From positions 1 to 64,000 of the forward strand of contig NZ_BMUZ01000013.1 of the NCBI RefSeq assembly GCF_014650455.1: a stretch of DNA of 64,000 nt. The letters run 5' to 3'. The notes beneath the pieces are model-generated. The model worked only from the letters and a program-made list of their open reading frames with translations, was not told where the DNA came from and made no database searches. The stretch comes from Streptomyces xanthochromogenes (lineage in GTDB: Bacteria; Actinomycetota; Actinomycetes; Streptomycetales; Streptomycetaceae). A program made the translations under genes and the position numbers. Of this stretch, positions 53,963-62,804 are shown one piece after another. Each line of letters opens with the position of its first letter. Position 1 is the stretch's first letter.

Positions 53963-54973
53963 GTGCCCCACGACACCGACCCGCGCCTGCTGCGCTCCTT
54001 CGCGGCCGTCGCCGAGGAGCTGCACTTCACCCGCGCGGCCGCCCGGCTCTTCGTCGCCCAGCAGGCGCTGAGCCGCGACATCCGGCGCCTGGAAAGGGAG
54101 TTGGGCACCGAACTCTTCGTACGAACCACCCGGGCCGTGGCGCTCACCGCCGACGGTGCGCGGCTGCTGCCGTACGCCCGCAGGGTGCTCGCCGCGCACG
54201 ACGAGCTGCGTGCCGCGTGGGAGGACCAGGGTGCCGAGCGGCCCCTGCTCGTCGACATCTCGGCACCCGTCGGCACCGGTGCACGGGTGCTTGCCGGGGC
54301 TCGTGAGCAGGCGCCCGGCGTCGAGTTCGTGGCCCGGTTCATCAGCGGGCTCACCGGGGCCGCCGCCGAGATCCTCGCCGGGCGCCTCGACGTCAGCTTC
54401 GGCCGGGTGGCCGGGCTCGACCCCGCGGTGCTGGCCGGGCTCGACCACCAGCCGGTGCGCTTCGAGCGGATGGCGGTGCTGCTCGACGCGGGGCACCGGC
54501 TCGCGGGCCTGGCCGAGGTGCCCCTCGACGCGCTGGCCGGCGAGACGCTGTACGCGGCGGCGGGCAATCCGGCCACCGCCGAGTGGACCGACCTGGCCGA
54601 GCGGCTCTTCGCCGGGCGCGGCATCCGGGCCGCCGAGCCGTTTCCGGAGATCGCGGGCGAGGAGGAGTTCGTCCGGGTGGTGCGCAAACAGGGCTGGTCG
54701 GTGCTCGCCAGCACCGAGTTCATGGACGTGCCCGGCATGGTGGTGCGCCCGCTGACCGGACCCGTACCGCTGGCGCCGGTGTCCCTGGTGTGGCGCAGAG
54801 GGCTCGCACACCCCGGTGTGCACGTCCTGCGCAGGGTCGCGCGCGAAGCCGCAGCGACGCACGGATGGCTGGAAAAGCCCCCCGGGAGCTGGCTTCCGAC
54901 GCCCGACATGTCCCTGATGGCACCCGATGCCCCGCAAGTGGACGGGCTAAGGCGAACATCACGCGATACGTGA
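53963..54973 (+). CDS. LysR-family transcriptional regulator
   Basis: This 336-residue LysR regulator has its winged HTH at about residues 8-66 (LLRSFAAVAEELHFTRAAARLFVAQQALS region, cited from its start and end) and a periplasmic-binding-like effector domain after residue 90. The GTG start gives the standard N-terminus. It is transcribed away from the MFS exporter gene, the classical arrangement for a regulator and its target. The 101-bp gap should hold the T-N11-A sites; none was singled out. The effector is unknown. Confidence 0.9.
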   Translation: MPHDTDPRLLRSFAAVAEELHFTRAAARLFVAQQALSRDIRRLERELGTELFVRTTRAVALTADGARLLPYARRVLAAHDELRAAWEDQGAERPLLVDISAPVGTGARVLAGAREQAPGVEFVARFISGLTGAAAEILAGRLDVSFGRVAGLDPAVLAGLDHQPVRFERMAVLLDAGHRLAGLAEVPLDALAGETLYAAAGNPATAEWTDLAERLFAGRGIRAAEPFPEIAGEEEFVRVVRKQGWSVLASTEFMDVPGMVVRPLTGPVPLAPVSLVWRRGLAHPGVHVLRRVAREAAATHGWLEKPPGSWLPTPDMSLMAPDAPQVDGLRRTSRDT

Positions 54974-55125
54974 ACACATGTCCACAGGCTCGTGCGCTAC
55001 ATTCATCGCCCGGGTGCGGCGGGATATGGGGGCGCGCGGAACGAGTGGGGTCTCCTCGTTCCGGATGTGGCGCCCGGGAGTCGTGCGCGCAACCCGCGAA
55101 ACACATTCAGGGAGTGCGTACGAAC

Positions 55126-55779
55126 ATGGACAGTCGGATACCCAACGGACCGGGCGGACAACCCCGTTCCGGCCAGTCGGCGGATCGCCGGCCCTCGCCC
55201 GACGCGACGATGCAACTCGGCGTCTTCGCGCAGGAGTTGATCAAGGAGAAGGAGCCGGTCGAGAGGTCCGCGACCGTGGAGATCCCGATCTTCAACCCGC
55301 TGCCGGGCATCCCCGCCCAGCAGGGCCACGACCGGCCCGTGTTCGTCGACGCCAGCGGGCGCCGCGGCAAGAAGCTGCGCGGGCTCGGCTGGCTCTGCGG
55401 GCTCGCCGCCACCGGCTTCGCCGTGGCCCTGGTCGGCTCCCTGCTCGGCGGCAACTCCCAGGCCCCCGGCCTGAACCTCCCCGACGGCAGCAAGGCCGAC
55501 GCCGTCACGGCGCCGCCCAGGGCGACCGCCTCGCAGGTCCCGCAGCCGAAGGCCTCCCCGAAGCAGATCGTGGCCCCCACGCACGCCTCCTCCAGGGCTC
55601 CCTTGGCGAAGGCGTCCAAGGCGTCCAGGGCGTCCGATCCCGCCAAGGCCTCCCACAGCGCCACCCCCGCCACGGGCCACAGCCCGGTGAACACCAAGGC
55701 ATCCCCGCACCCCGGCACGTCGCACAAGCCGGCCGCCAACGGCGCGATCACCCCCACCGCCGGCAAGACCGGCGCCTGA
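55126..55779 (+). CDS. Membrane-anchored protein with disordered Ala/Pro/Lys-rich tail
   Basis: This 217-residue protein has a cytoplasmic N-terminal 80 residues (with QLGVFAQELIKEKEPVERSA and VEIPIFNPLPGIP), one membrane helix near 90-110 (GLAATGFAVALVGSLLGG) and an extracellular Ser/Ala/Lys/Pro-rich low-complexity tail. No enzyme domain is seen. ATG at 55126 has GGGAG about 10 nt upstream. It precedes the NodB-GT2 synthase gene by 163 nt on the same strand and may help assemble or anchor that machinery, which is an inference from position only. Confidence 0.75.
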   Translation: MDSRIPNGPGGQPRSGQSADRRPSPDATMQLGVFAQELIKEKEPVERSATVEIPIFNPLPGIPAQQGHDRPVFVDASGRRGKKLRGLGWLCGLAATGFAVALVGSLLGGNSQAPGLNLPDGSKADAVTAPPRATASQVPQPKASPKQIVAPTHASSRAPLAKASKASRASDPAKASHSATPATGHSPVNTKASPHPGTSHKPAANGAITPTAGKTGA

Positions 55780-55942
55780 GCTCCGTCCTCCCCGGCCGCC
55801 CGCAGCGGCCCGGGAGCAGCGGCCCCGTGCAACCCCGTCCCCGGCCCGCCCGCAGTGGTCCGGACGGCGGTCCGAGCACCCTGAGCACCAACCCCGTACG
55901 GCCACCTCGGCGTACCGCCCCGAAGGCGTAACGACACCTGCC

Positions 55943-58096
55943 ATGAGAACCACCCAGGCCACGCCGCGGCCGACGCGGCGCAAGCGGCTGCCCATGCGCT
56001 ATCTGCTGCCGCTCCTCCTGCTCGTCGCGCTGGTCGCGATGCTGATGCTGCGGGGCTATGTGCACAGCGAGATCTCCGCGGACCACCGCGTCCGCGACCC
56101 CGCGCCCACCGACAGGGTGCCCGAGAAGATCATCGACGGCGGCCCGGTCATCGACGCGCGCACCCCCGGCAAGCCGGACAGCCTCCGGATACCGGACCAC
56201 AAGATCGTCCTCAGCTTCGACGACGGCCCGGACCCCACCTGGACGCCGAAGGTCCTGGACGAGCTGAAGAAGTACCACGCGCACGCCGTCTTCTTCGTCA
56301 CCGGCACCAACGCCTCGCGCTACCCCGACCTCATCAAGCGCATGGTGGCCGAGGGGCACGAGGTGGGTCTGCACACCTTCAACCACCCCGATCTGTCGTA
56401 CCAGTCGAAGTCGCGGATCGACCGGGAGCTCTCCGAGAACCAGCTCGCGCTCGCGGGTGCCGCGGGTGTGCACAGCTCGCTGTTCCGGCCGCCGTACTCC
56501 TCGTTCGCCGACGCCATGGACAACGACACCTGGCCGGTCGTCCAGTACGTCGGCAGCAAGGGCTACGTCGTCGCGCTCGACTCCACGGACAGCGAGGACT
56601 GGCAGCGGCCCGGCGTCAAGAAGATCATCCACAACGCCACGCCGGAGGACGACAAGGGCGCCATCGTCCTGATGCACGACTTCGGCGGCGACCGCTCGCA
56701 GACCGTGGCGGCGCTCGACAAGTTCCTGCCGGACATGCAGGAGTCGGGCTACACGTTCGTCAACCTCACCACCGCCCTCGGCGCACCCAGCGCGCTCACC
56801 CCGGTCAGCGGCATGGACCTGTGGAAGGGCGAGGCGTTCGTCGGAGCCGTCCAGGTCGCCGAGCACACCACCGACTTCCTGGTCGTCGGCCTCGCCGTCA
56901 TCGGGGTGCTCGTCTTCACCCGCTTCGGCCTGATGCTGGTCCTGTCCTTCGTGCACGCCCGCAAGGTGCGCCGCAAGGACTTCGCGTGGGGGCCGCCGGT
57001 CACCGAACCGGTCTCGGTACTCGTGCCCGCGTACAACGAGCGCGAATGCATCGCCAACACCGTTCGTTCGCTCATGGCGAGCGATCATCCGATCGAAGTG
57101 ATCGTCATCGACGACGGTTCGAGCGACGGCACCGCCGACATCGTCGAGGCGCTCGGATACCCCAACGTGCGCGTGGTGCGCCAGGAGAACGCGGGCAAGC
57201 CCGCCGCCCTCAACAACGGCATCGCGCACGCCCGTTACGAGATCGTCGTGATGATGGACGGCGACACCGTCTTCGAGCCCGGCACGGTCCGCGAACTGGT
57301 CCAGCCCTTCGGCAGCTCGCGCGTCGGCGCGGTCGCGGGCAACGCCAAGGTCGGCAACCGGGACTCGCTCATTGGCGCCTGGCAGCACATCGAGTACGTG
57401 ATGGGCTTCAACCTCGACCGCCGCATGTACGACCTGATGGGCATCATGCCCACCATCCCCGGCGCGGTCGGCGCCTTCCGCCGCCAGGCCCTGGAACGGG
57501 TCGGCGGCATGAGCGAGGACACCCTCGCCGAGGACACCGACATCACCATGGCCATCCACCGCGACGGCTGGCGCGTGGTCTACGCCGAGAACGCCCGCGC
57601 CTGGACCGAGGCCCCCGAGTCCGTCCAGCAGCTCTGGTCGCAGCGCTACCGCTGGTCGTACGGCACCATGCAGGCGATCTGGAAGCACCGCGGCGCCATC
57701 AAGGACCGCGGCGCCTCGGGCCGCTTCGGCCGCGTGGGCCTGCCGCTCGTCGCCCTGTTCATGGTGCTGGCCCCGCTGCTCGCCCCGCTCATCGACATCT
57801 TCCTGCTGTACGGGATCGTCTTCGGCAAGACCGAGCAGACCATCGTGGCCTGGCTCGTCGTCCTCGCGATCCAAGGGGTGTGCGCGGCCTACGCGTTCCG
57901 GCTCGACAAGGAGAGGCTCACCCATCTGCTGTCCCTCCCGCTCCAGCAGGTCCTGTACCGGCAGTTGATGTACGTCGTGCTGCTCCAGTCCTGGATCACC
58001 GCGGTCACCGGCGGCCGGCTCCGCTGGCAGAAGCTGCGCCGCACCGGCGTCGTCGAGGCCCCGGGCAACCCGGCCGAACGGAAGGCCGTCGCATGA
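55943..58096 (+). CDS. Bifunctional NodB polysaccharide deacetylase / GT2 glycosyltransferase
   Basis: This 717-residue membrane protein joins two enzymes. After an N-terminal helix (19-37), residues about 85-290 are a NodB/CE4 deacetylase with SFDDGPD (91-97), metal ligands His144 and His148 in HTFNHPD, and FRPPYSSF. After a second helix (about 310-335), residues 350-620 are a processive-type GT2 (VSVLVPAYNERE, DDGSSDGT, MDGDTVFEP, EDTDIT, QRYRW), followed by C-terminal helices. The plan resembles poly-N-acetylglucosamine-like synthases with a built-in deacetylase. Its stop overlaps the acyltransferase start in ATGA. Confidence 0.93.
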   Translation: MRTTQATPRPTRRKRLPMRYLLPLLLLVALVAMLMLRGYVHSEISADHRVRDPAPTDRVPEKIIDGGPVIDARTPGKPDSLRIPDHKIVLSFDDGPDPTWTPKVLDELKKYHAHAVFFVTGTNASRYPDLIKRMVAEGHEVGLHTFNHPDLSYQSKSRIDRELSENQLALAGAAGVHSSLFRPPYSSFADAMDNDTWPVVQYVGSKGYVVALDSTDSEDWQRPGVKKIIHNATPEDDKGAIVLMHDFGGDRSQTVAALDKFLPDMQESGYTFVNLTTALGAPSALTPVSGMDLWKGEAFVGAVQVAEHTTDFLVVGLAVIGVLVFTRFGLMLVLSFVHARKVRRKDFAWGPPVTEPVSVLVPAYNERECIANTVRSLMASDHPIEVIVIDDGSSDGTADIVEALGYPNVRVVRQENAGKPAALNNGIAHARYEIVVMMDGDTVFEPGTVRELVQPFGSSRVGAVAGNAKVGNRDSLIGAWQHIEYVMGFNLDRRMYDLMGIMPTIPGAVGAFRRQALERVGGMSEDTLAEDTDITMAIHRDGWRVVYAENARAWTEAPESVQQLWSQRYRWSYGTMQAIWKHRGAIKDRGASGRFGRVGLPLVALFMVLAPLLAPLIDIFLLYGIVFGKTEQTIVAWLVVLAIQGVCAAYAFRLDKERLTHLLSLPLQQVLYRQLMYVVLLQSWITAVTGGRLRWQKLRRTGVVEAPGNPAERKAVA

Positions 58097-59250
58097 CCGC
58101 GTACGTGGAGGTGCCGGAGGCGGCGGCCACGCCGCCCGCCCCGGCGCCGCGGCCGCCCGCGCGCGACCGCTACTTCGACTTCCTGCGCGGCCTCGCGCTG
58201 TTCCGGGTGGTGCTCTACCACCTGATGGGCTGGGCCTGGCTGCCGATCGCCTTCCCCTCCATGGGCGTGATGTTCGCGCTCGCCGGAAACCTGATGGCCC
58301 GCTCCCTGAAGCGGCCCGCCGTCCAGGTCGTCCGCGGCCGTCTGCGCCGGCTGCTTCCGCCGATGTGGCTGCTCGGCGCGGTCGGCGTCACCGGCATGCT
58401 CGCCCAGGGCTGGGGCCCCGATTCCGACGGGCACCCGGCCTGGTGGTGGGGCCACCTGCTGTTCTGGGTGGTCCCGCTCAGCGACCCGCCGTACGCGGCC
58501 GACCTGCCCGGCATCCACCACGTGCTCGGCGACAACTGGGGCGCGAACCTCGCCGAACCGCTCTGGTACCTGCGCGCCTACCTGTGGTTCGTGCTGCTCT
58601 CGCCGCTCTTCAAGGCGCTGCTCCGGCGCCTGCCGTGGCCGACGGTCTTCGCGCCGGTCGCCCTGTCGGCGCTCCTGGAGTTCGTGGACCTCGGGCTGCC
58701 CGAGCGCGTCGACTCCGCGCTCACCGACTTCGCCACCTTCGGCGCCTGCTGGATTCTCGGCATGGCCCACCAGGCGGGCGTACTGCGGAAGTTGCCGAAC
58801 TACCTGGTGCCCTCGCTCGCGCCCATCGGCATGGCCGTCGGCTTCTGGTGGGCGGTGCGCGGCGGGTACTCCCTGTTCGGCGACACCGAGCTCGACTCGA
58901 TCCCGCTCGCCCAGACCCTGTGGTCGCTCGGCGCGGTCTTCCTGCTGCTGCACATCAGCCCCTCCTGGGCCACCTGGCCCGCCCCGCTGCGCCGCTGGGA
59001 CCGTCTGATCACCCTGCTCAACTCGCGGGCCGTGACGATCTACCTGTGGCACAACCTGTGCATCCTGGTGGCCGCCACGGTCTGGGACGACCTGTGGAGC
59101 ATCGACGCGCTGGCGGGCGCGGGCGAGTTCCTCAACAGCTCGTGGCCGGTGCTCCTGGTGACCTGGGCCCTCATCGGCCTGTGCGTGCTGTGCTTCGGCT
59201 GGGTCGAGGACGTGGCGGCCAAGCGCCGCCCACGGCTCTGGCCCGCCTGA
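58093..59250 (+). CDS. Acyltransferase-3 family membrane protein
   Basis: This 385-residue protein has about ten membrane helices and the acyltransferase-3 pattern RDRYFDFLRGLALFRVVLYH near the N-terminus, which carries the conserved Arg and His. It also has a VTIYLWHNLC motif near residue 320. Such enzymes acetylate or acylate surface polysaccharides. Translation is coupled to the NodB-GT2 gene by a 4-nt overlap, so it most likely modifies the polymer made by that protein. Confidence 0.9.
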   Translation: MTAYVEVPEAAATPPAPAPRPPARDRYFDFLRGLALFRVVLYHLMGWAWLPIAFPSMGVMFALAGNLMARSLKRPAVQVVRGRLRRLLPPMWLLGAVGVTGMLAQGWGPDSDGHPAWWWGHLLFWVVPLSDPPYAADLPGIHHVLGDNWGANLAEPLWYLRAYLWFVLLSPLFKALLRRLPWPTVFAPVALSALLEFVDLGLPERVDSALTDFATFGACWILGMAHQAGVLRKLPNYLVPSLAPIGMAVGFWWAVRGGYSLFGDTELDSIPLAQTLWSLGAVFLLLHISPSWATWPAPLRRWDRLITLLNSRAVTIYLWHNLCILVAATVWDDLWSIDALAGAGEFLNSSWPVLLVTWALIGLCVLCFGWVEDVAAKRRPRLWPA

Positions 59251-59312
59251 CACCTCGGGGCGGCGGTCTCACCGCCGCCGCCCGCACCGAGTGAAGACAA
59301 GGTTGCACCCCG

Positions 59313-59338
59313 GTCACCCGCGGGCACGCGGTCGAAAC
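59313..59338 (+). promoter_or_regulatory. Candidate GlnR/MtrA-type box upstream of the NarK-like gene
   Basis: GTCAC (59313), GGCAC (59323) and GAAAC (59334) are spaced 10 and 11 bp, resembling the GTnAC/GAAAC half-sites of GlnR and MtrA. The box lies about 50 bp before the transporter start. One half-site is imperfect. Confidence 0.35.
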
Positions 59339-59389
59339 CCGGCCCTCCGTAGGGTCGCCGTCAGGACACACTGCGACCGTGGAGGCAAG

Positions 59390-60736
59390 ATGACCGGCCG
59401 TTGGATCGAGCGGTGGGAGCCGGAGGACGACACCTTCTGGCGCGAGACGGGCAGGCGCGTCGCCCGGCGCAACCTGTTCCTGTCCGTGTTCTGCGAACAC
59501 GTCGGGTTCTCCATCTGGAGCCTGTGGTCGGTGATGGTCCTCTTCATGGGCCCCGCCTACGGAGTCGATCCCGCGGGCAAGTTCTTCCTCATTTCGGTGT
59601 CGACCCTCGTCGGCGCCCTCGTCCGCATCCCCTACACCTTCGCCGTCGCCCGCTTCGGCGGCCGCAACTGGAGCGTCTTCAGCTCCCTGCTGCTCCTGCT
59701 CCCGGCGGGCGCCGCCTGGTTCGCGATGGAGCCGGGCACCTCGTACACCACGTTCCTGCTCGTGTCCGCGCTCGCCGGGGTGGGCGGCGGCAACTTCGCT
59801 TCCTCCATGACCAACATCAACGCCTTCTTCCCGCTCCGCGAGAAGGGCTGGGCGCTCGGCCTGAACGCCGGCGGCGGCAACCTCGGCGTCCCGGTGGTGC
59901 AGCTCGTCGGGCTGCTCGTCGTCGCGACCGCCGGGGCCACCCACCCGCGCATCGTGCTCGCCGTCTACCTGCCGCTGGTCGCCCTCGCCGGGCTCGCGGC
60001 TGCGCTCGGCATGGACAACCTCGCGCCCGTACGCAACGACAGGGGTGCGGTCACCGGGGCGCTGCGCGACGGGCACACCTGGATCATGGCGGTCCTCTAC
60101 GTCGGCACCTTCGGCTCCTTCATCGGCTACGGCTTCGCCTTCGGCCTGGTGCTCCAGACCCAGTTCGGCCGCACCCCGCTGCAGGCCGCCTCGCTCACCT
60201 TCATCGGGCCGTTGCTCGGCTCCCTGATCCGGCCCGTCGGCGGCCGCCTCGCCGACCGCTGGGGCGGCGCCCGGATCACCCTGTGGAACTTCGCCGCGAT
60301 GGCCGCCGCCACCGGAGTCGTCCTGTACGCCTCCGCACAGAAGTCGCTGCCGGTCTTCCTCGCCGGGTTCATCGCCCTGTTCGTGCTCAGCGGGCTCGGC
60401 AACGGCTCCACGTACAAGATGATCCCCGCCGTCTTCCAGGCCAAGGCGCTCGCGCGGGGTCTCGTGGGGGAGGAGGCCGCGGCCTACGGGCGGCGGCTCT
60501 CGGGTGCGGCGATGGGGATCGTCGGGGCGATCGGCGGGCTCGGCGGGCTCGCCATCAACCTCGCCTTCCGCCAGTCCTTCCAGGCCTCGGGCACCGGCAC
60601 CGCCGCCTTCGCCGCCTTCCTCGCCTGCTACGCGGCCTGTTCCGCGGTGACCTGGGCGGTATACGTCCGCACGCCCGCCGCAGCCCCCGTGTCGCCCGCG
60701 TCCCCCGCACCCGCGCCCGCCCGCGCCCAGGTGTGA
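59390..60736 (+). CDS. narK: NarK-type nitrate/nitrite transporter
   Basis: This 448-residue major facilitator protein belongs to the nitrate/nitrite porter group. The hallmark segment GGGNFASSMTNINAFFP and its partner KGWALGLNAGGGNLGVP lie near residues 140-170. A second nitrate signature is seen in the C-terminal half (RRLSGAAMGIVGAIGGLGG). The first 25 residues are hydrophilic, with WEPEDDTFW, as in other actinobacterial NarK proteins. ATG at 59390 has GGAGG 5 nt upstream. No nitrate or nitrite reductase gene is nearby; the neighbouring HemD-winged-helix gene is its usual companion in actinobacteria. Confidence 0.9.
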   Translation: MTGRWIERWEPEDDTFWRETGRRVARRNLFLSVFCEHVGFSIWSLWSVMVLFMGPAYGVDPAGKFFLISVSTLVGALVRIPYTFAVARFGGRNWSVFSSLLLLLPAGAAWFAMEPGTSYTTFLLVSALAGVGGGNFASSMTNINAFFPLREKGWALGLNAGGGNLGVPVVQLVGLLVVATAGATHPRIVLAVYLPLVALAGLAAALGMDNLAPVRNDRGAVTGALRDGHTWIMAVLYVGTFGSFIGYGFAFGLVLQTQFGRTPLQAASLTFIGPLLGSLIRPVGGRLADRWGGARITLWNFAAMAAATGVVLYASAQKSLPVFLAGFIALFVLSGLGNGSTYKMIPAVFQAKALARGLVGEEAAAYGRRLSGAAMGIVGAIGGLGGLAINLAFRQSFQASGTGTAAFAAFLACYAACSAVTWAVYVRTPAAAPVSPASPAPAPARAQV

Positions 60737-60838
60737 TCCTGGCCGTGCGGGGTGACGTAACACCCGGGAAATCCGGGGGAACCCCGGGCGTCACGCCGCC
60801 TTGGCAGTCTCGGACGCCACCGCACCACCTGGAGAGTC

Positions 60839-61993
60839 ATGTCCGCAGAAGCAGAAGTGGCCGCACCGCACGGGCCGCTCGCCGGGTTCACCGTCGGAGT
60901 CACCGCCGCCCGCCGGGCCGACGAGCTCGCGACGCTGCTCACCCGGCGGGGGGCCGCCGTGCTGCACGCGCCCGCGCTGCGGATCGTGCCGCTCGCCGAC
61001 GACCGCGAACTGCTCGCCGCCACCCGGGAGTTGATCTCCGAGGTACCCGACACGGTGGTGGCCACCACCGCCATCGGGTTCCGCGGCTGGGTCGAGGCCG
61101 CCGACGGCTGGGGCATGGGGGAGGCCCTTCTCAAGACGCTGGGGGGCGTCGAGCTCCTCGCACGGGGACCCAAGGTCAAGGGCGCGGTACGGGCCGCCGG
61201 GCTCACCGAGCGGTGGTCGCCGTCGTCCGAGTCGATGGCCGAAGTGCTCGACCGGCTGCTCGCCGAGGGCGTGGCGGGCCGGCGCATCGCGATCCAGCTG
61301 CACGGCGAGCCGCTGCCCGGCTTCGTGGAGGCACTGCGCGCGGCCGGCGCCGAGGTCGTCGGGGTGCCGGTCTACCGCTGGCTGCCGCCGCAGGACCCGG
61401 TGCCGCTCGACCGGCTCCTGGACGCCACCGTCACCCGCGGCCTGGACGCGCTCACCTTCACCAGCGCTCCCGCCGCTGCCTCGCTCCTGAAGCGGGCCGA
61501 GGAACGCGGCATGCTCGCCGAGCTGCTGTCCGCGCTGCACGACGAGGTGCTGGTGGCCTGCGTCGGCCCGGTCACCGCACTGCCGCTCCAGGCCCACGGC
61601 GTGACCACCTTCGCGCCCGAGCGCTTCCGCCTGGGCCCGCTCGTCCAGCTCGTGTGCGCCGAACTGCCCTCCCGGGCAAGGGTGTTGCCGCTGGCGGGGT
61701 GCCGGGTCGAGATCCGCGGCCAGGCGGTGGTGGTGGACGGCGAACTGAAGCCCGTGCCCCCCGCGGGCATGGCCCTCCTGCGCACCCTCGCCCGCCGCCC
61801 CGGCTGGGTGGTGCCCCGCGCCGAACTGCTGCGCGCGCTGCCGGGCTCCGGCACGGACGAACACGCCGTGGAAACGGCAATGGCCCGTCTGCGTACGTCA
61901 GTTGGCGCTCCCCGCATCATCCAGACGGTGGTCAAGCGCGGCTACCGCCTCGCCCTGGACCCGGCGGCGGACGACAAGTACGGGGAGGGGTAG
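60839..61993 (+). CDS. Uroporphyrinogen-III synthase-like protein fused to an OmpR-type winged helix
   Basis: This 384-residue protein joins a HemD-type domain (about 15-260; TVGVTAARRADELATLL, IAIQLHGEPLPGF, TFTSAPAAASLL) to a C-terminal OmpR/PhoB-type winged helix (about 290-375; PVPPAGMALLRTLARRPGWV and ETAMARLRTSVGAPRIIQTV and KRGYRL). Family members, such as Rv0260c of Mycobacterium tuberculosis, sit beside narK genes. They are thought to regulate nitrate/nitrite assimilation, perhaps sensing a tetrapyrrole linked to sirohaem. Whether the HemD part is catalytic is unknown. It ends 8 nt before the convergent toxin gene. Confidence 0.9.
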   Translation: MSAEAEVAAPHGPLAGFTVGVTAARRADELATLLTRRGAAVLHAPALRIVPLADDRELLAATRELISEVPDTVVATTAIGFRGWVEAADGWGMGEALLKTLGGVELLARGPKVKGAVRAAGLTERWSPSSESMAEVLDRLLAEGVAGRRIAIQLHGEPLPGFVEALRAAGAEVVGVPVYRWLPPQDPVPLDRLLDATVTRGLDALTFTSAPAAASLLKRAEERGMLAELLSALHDEVLVACVGPVTALPLQAHGVTTFAPERFRLGPLVQLVCAELPSRARVLPLAGCRVEIRGQAVVVDGELKPVPPAGMALLRTLARRPGWVVPRAELLRALPGSGTDEHAVETAMARLRTSVGAPRIIQTVVKRGYRLALDPAADDKYGEG

Positions 61994-62001
61994 AGGGCGG
62001 G

Positions 62002-62418
62002 TCAGTGGGGTGCGTGGTTGACGTTGTGCTCCCTGATGTCGGGGAGCAGGTCGGCCGCGGCGGCGAAGTCCTTGTCGTCGTGGAGTACCACGAGACCATG
62101 GTGGGCCGCCGTCGCGCACAGCAGCCAGTCGACGACTGAGAGGCTCTGATGCCGGCCGCGCGCGGCGAGCCTGTATTGCGCAGTCTCGATCCACGACCAG
62201 GCGGCCTTGGGCACGGGGGCGTCCGGATACAGATCGCCGAACATTGCGGTCATCGCGTCGTACTCGTCCAGATTGCGTGCCGAGCGGCGGAACTCGGTGC
62301 GCTGCGGGTGGCACGACCCGATGCTCCCCTCGTCGGTCTCGTGCCCCCATGCCTCGCTGAGCGCGGGGCTCCGCTGGAGCCGCCAGACGGCGGTCGAGTC
62401 GATCAGGTAGCGCAGCAT
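62002..62418 (-). CDS. PIN-domain toxin (VapC type)
   Basis: This 138-residue PIN ribonuclease has the acidic residues expected of a VapC: Asp7 in YLIDSTAVWRL, a Glu in RTEFRRSAR, Asp in SVVDWLLCATA and the late HDDKDF. It probably cuts specific RNAs when free of its antitoxin. It starts 2 nt after the antitoxin gene stop, so the two form one coupled operon. Its 3' end converges on the HemD-winged-helix gene. Confidence 0.9.
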   Translation of the reverse strand: MLRYLIDSTAVWRLQRSPALSEAWGHETDEGSIGSCHPQRTEFRRSARNLDEYDAMTAMFGDLYPDAPVPKAAWSWIETAQYRLAARGRHQSLSVVDWLLCATAAHHGLVVLHDDKDFAAAADLLPDIREHNVNHAPH

Positions 62419-62420
62419 GC

Positions 62421-62639
62421 TCAGGAGGCGCCTTTCTCGGCGGCGTGCAGACGCCAGAAACTCTCGTCGTCCCAGTCCTGTGCCAGCTTGAAGTGCCTGA
62501 GGCGGGCCTCGGTGCGGCGCCGCCGCTCGCTGTACTCCCGCAGGGCGAGGTTGACTGTCTCCTTTTTGGTGCGGGAGCCGGACAATCGCATGGCCTCGGC
62601 GAGCGCTTCATCGTCGATGTCGATCTGCGTGGCGGACAT
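62421..62639 (-). CDS. VapB-type antitoxin
   Basis: This 72-residue protein looks like a ribbon-helix-helix antitoxin. The short N-terminal strand TQIDIDDEAL is followed by SRTKKETVNLALREYSERRRR, the VapB helix pair, and an acidic C-terminus that should wrap the toxin. ATG at 62639 has AGGAGG about 7 nt upstream. It is expected to repress its own promoter together with VapC. Confidence 0.85.
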   Translation of the reverse strand: MSATQIDIDDEALAEAMRLSGSRTKKETVNLALREYSERRRRTEARLRHFKLAQDWDDESFWRLHAAEKGAS

Positions 62640-62660
62640 GGTGGCCTCCTGGCATTGGTT

Positions 62661-62701
62661 GCATACAAGGGTAGACCACGTTCCATACAAAGCCACCGTA
62701 T
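62661..62701 (-). promoter_or_regulatory. Candidate VapBC operator/promoter repeats
   Basis: Read on the minus strand, TTGTATG occurs twice, 32 bp apart in plus coordinates 62661-62668 and 62693-62700 counted as GCATACAA and CCATACAA. The spacing of about three helical turns and the position 22-60 bp before vapB fit an autoregulatory operator overlapping the promoter. Confidence 0.45.
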
Positions 62702-62804
62702 CCCCCCGGGCGCGCCCGGCCGGTAGGAGGTCTTCCGAGGGCGGCCCGGGACGGGCACTCTGGGGGGAGGCACCCACCGGTAACCCCTAGGCGGTGACAG
62801 GCGC

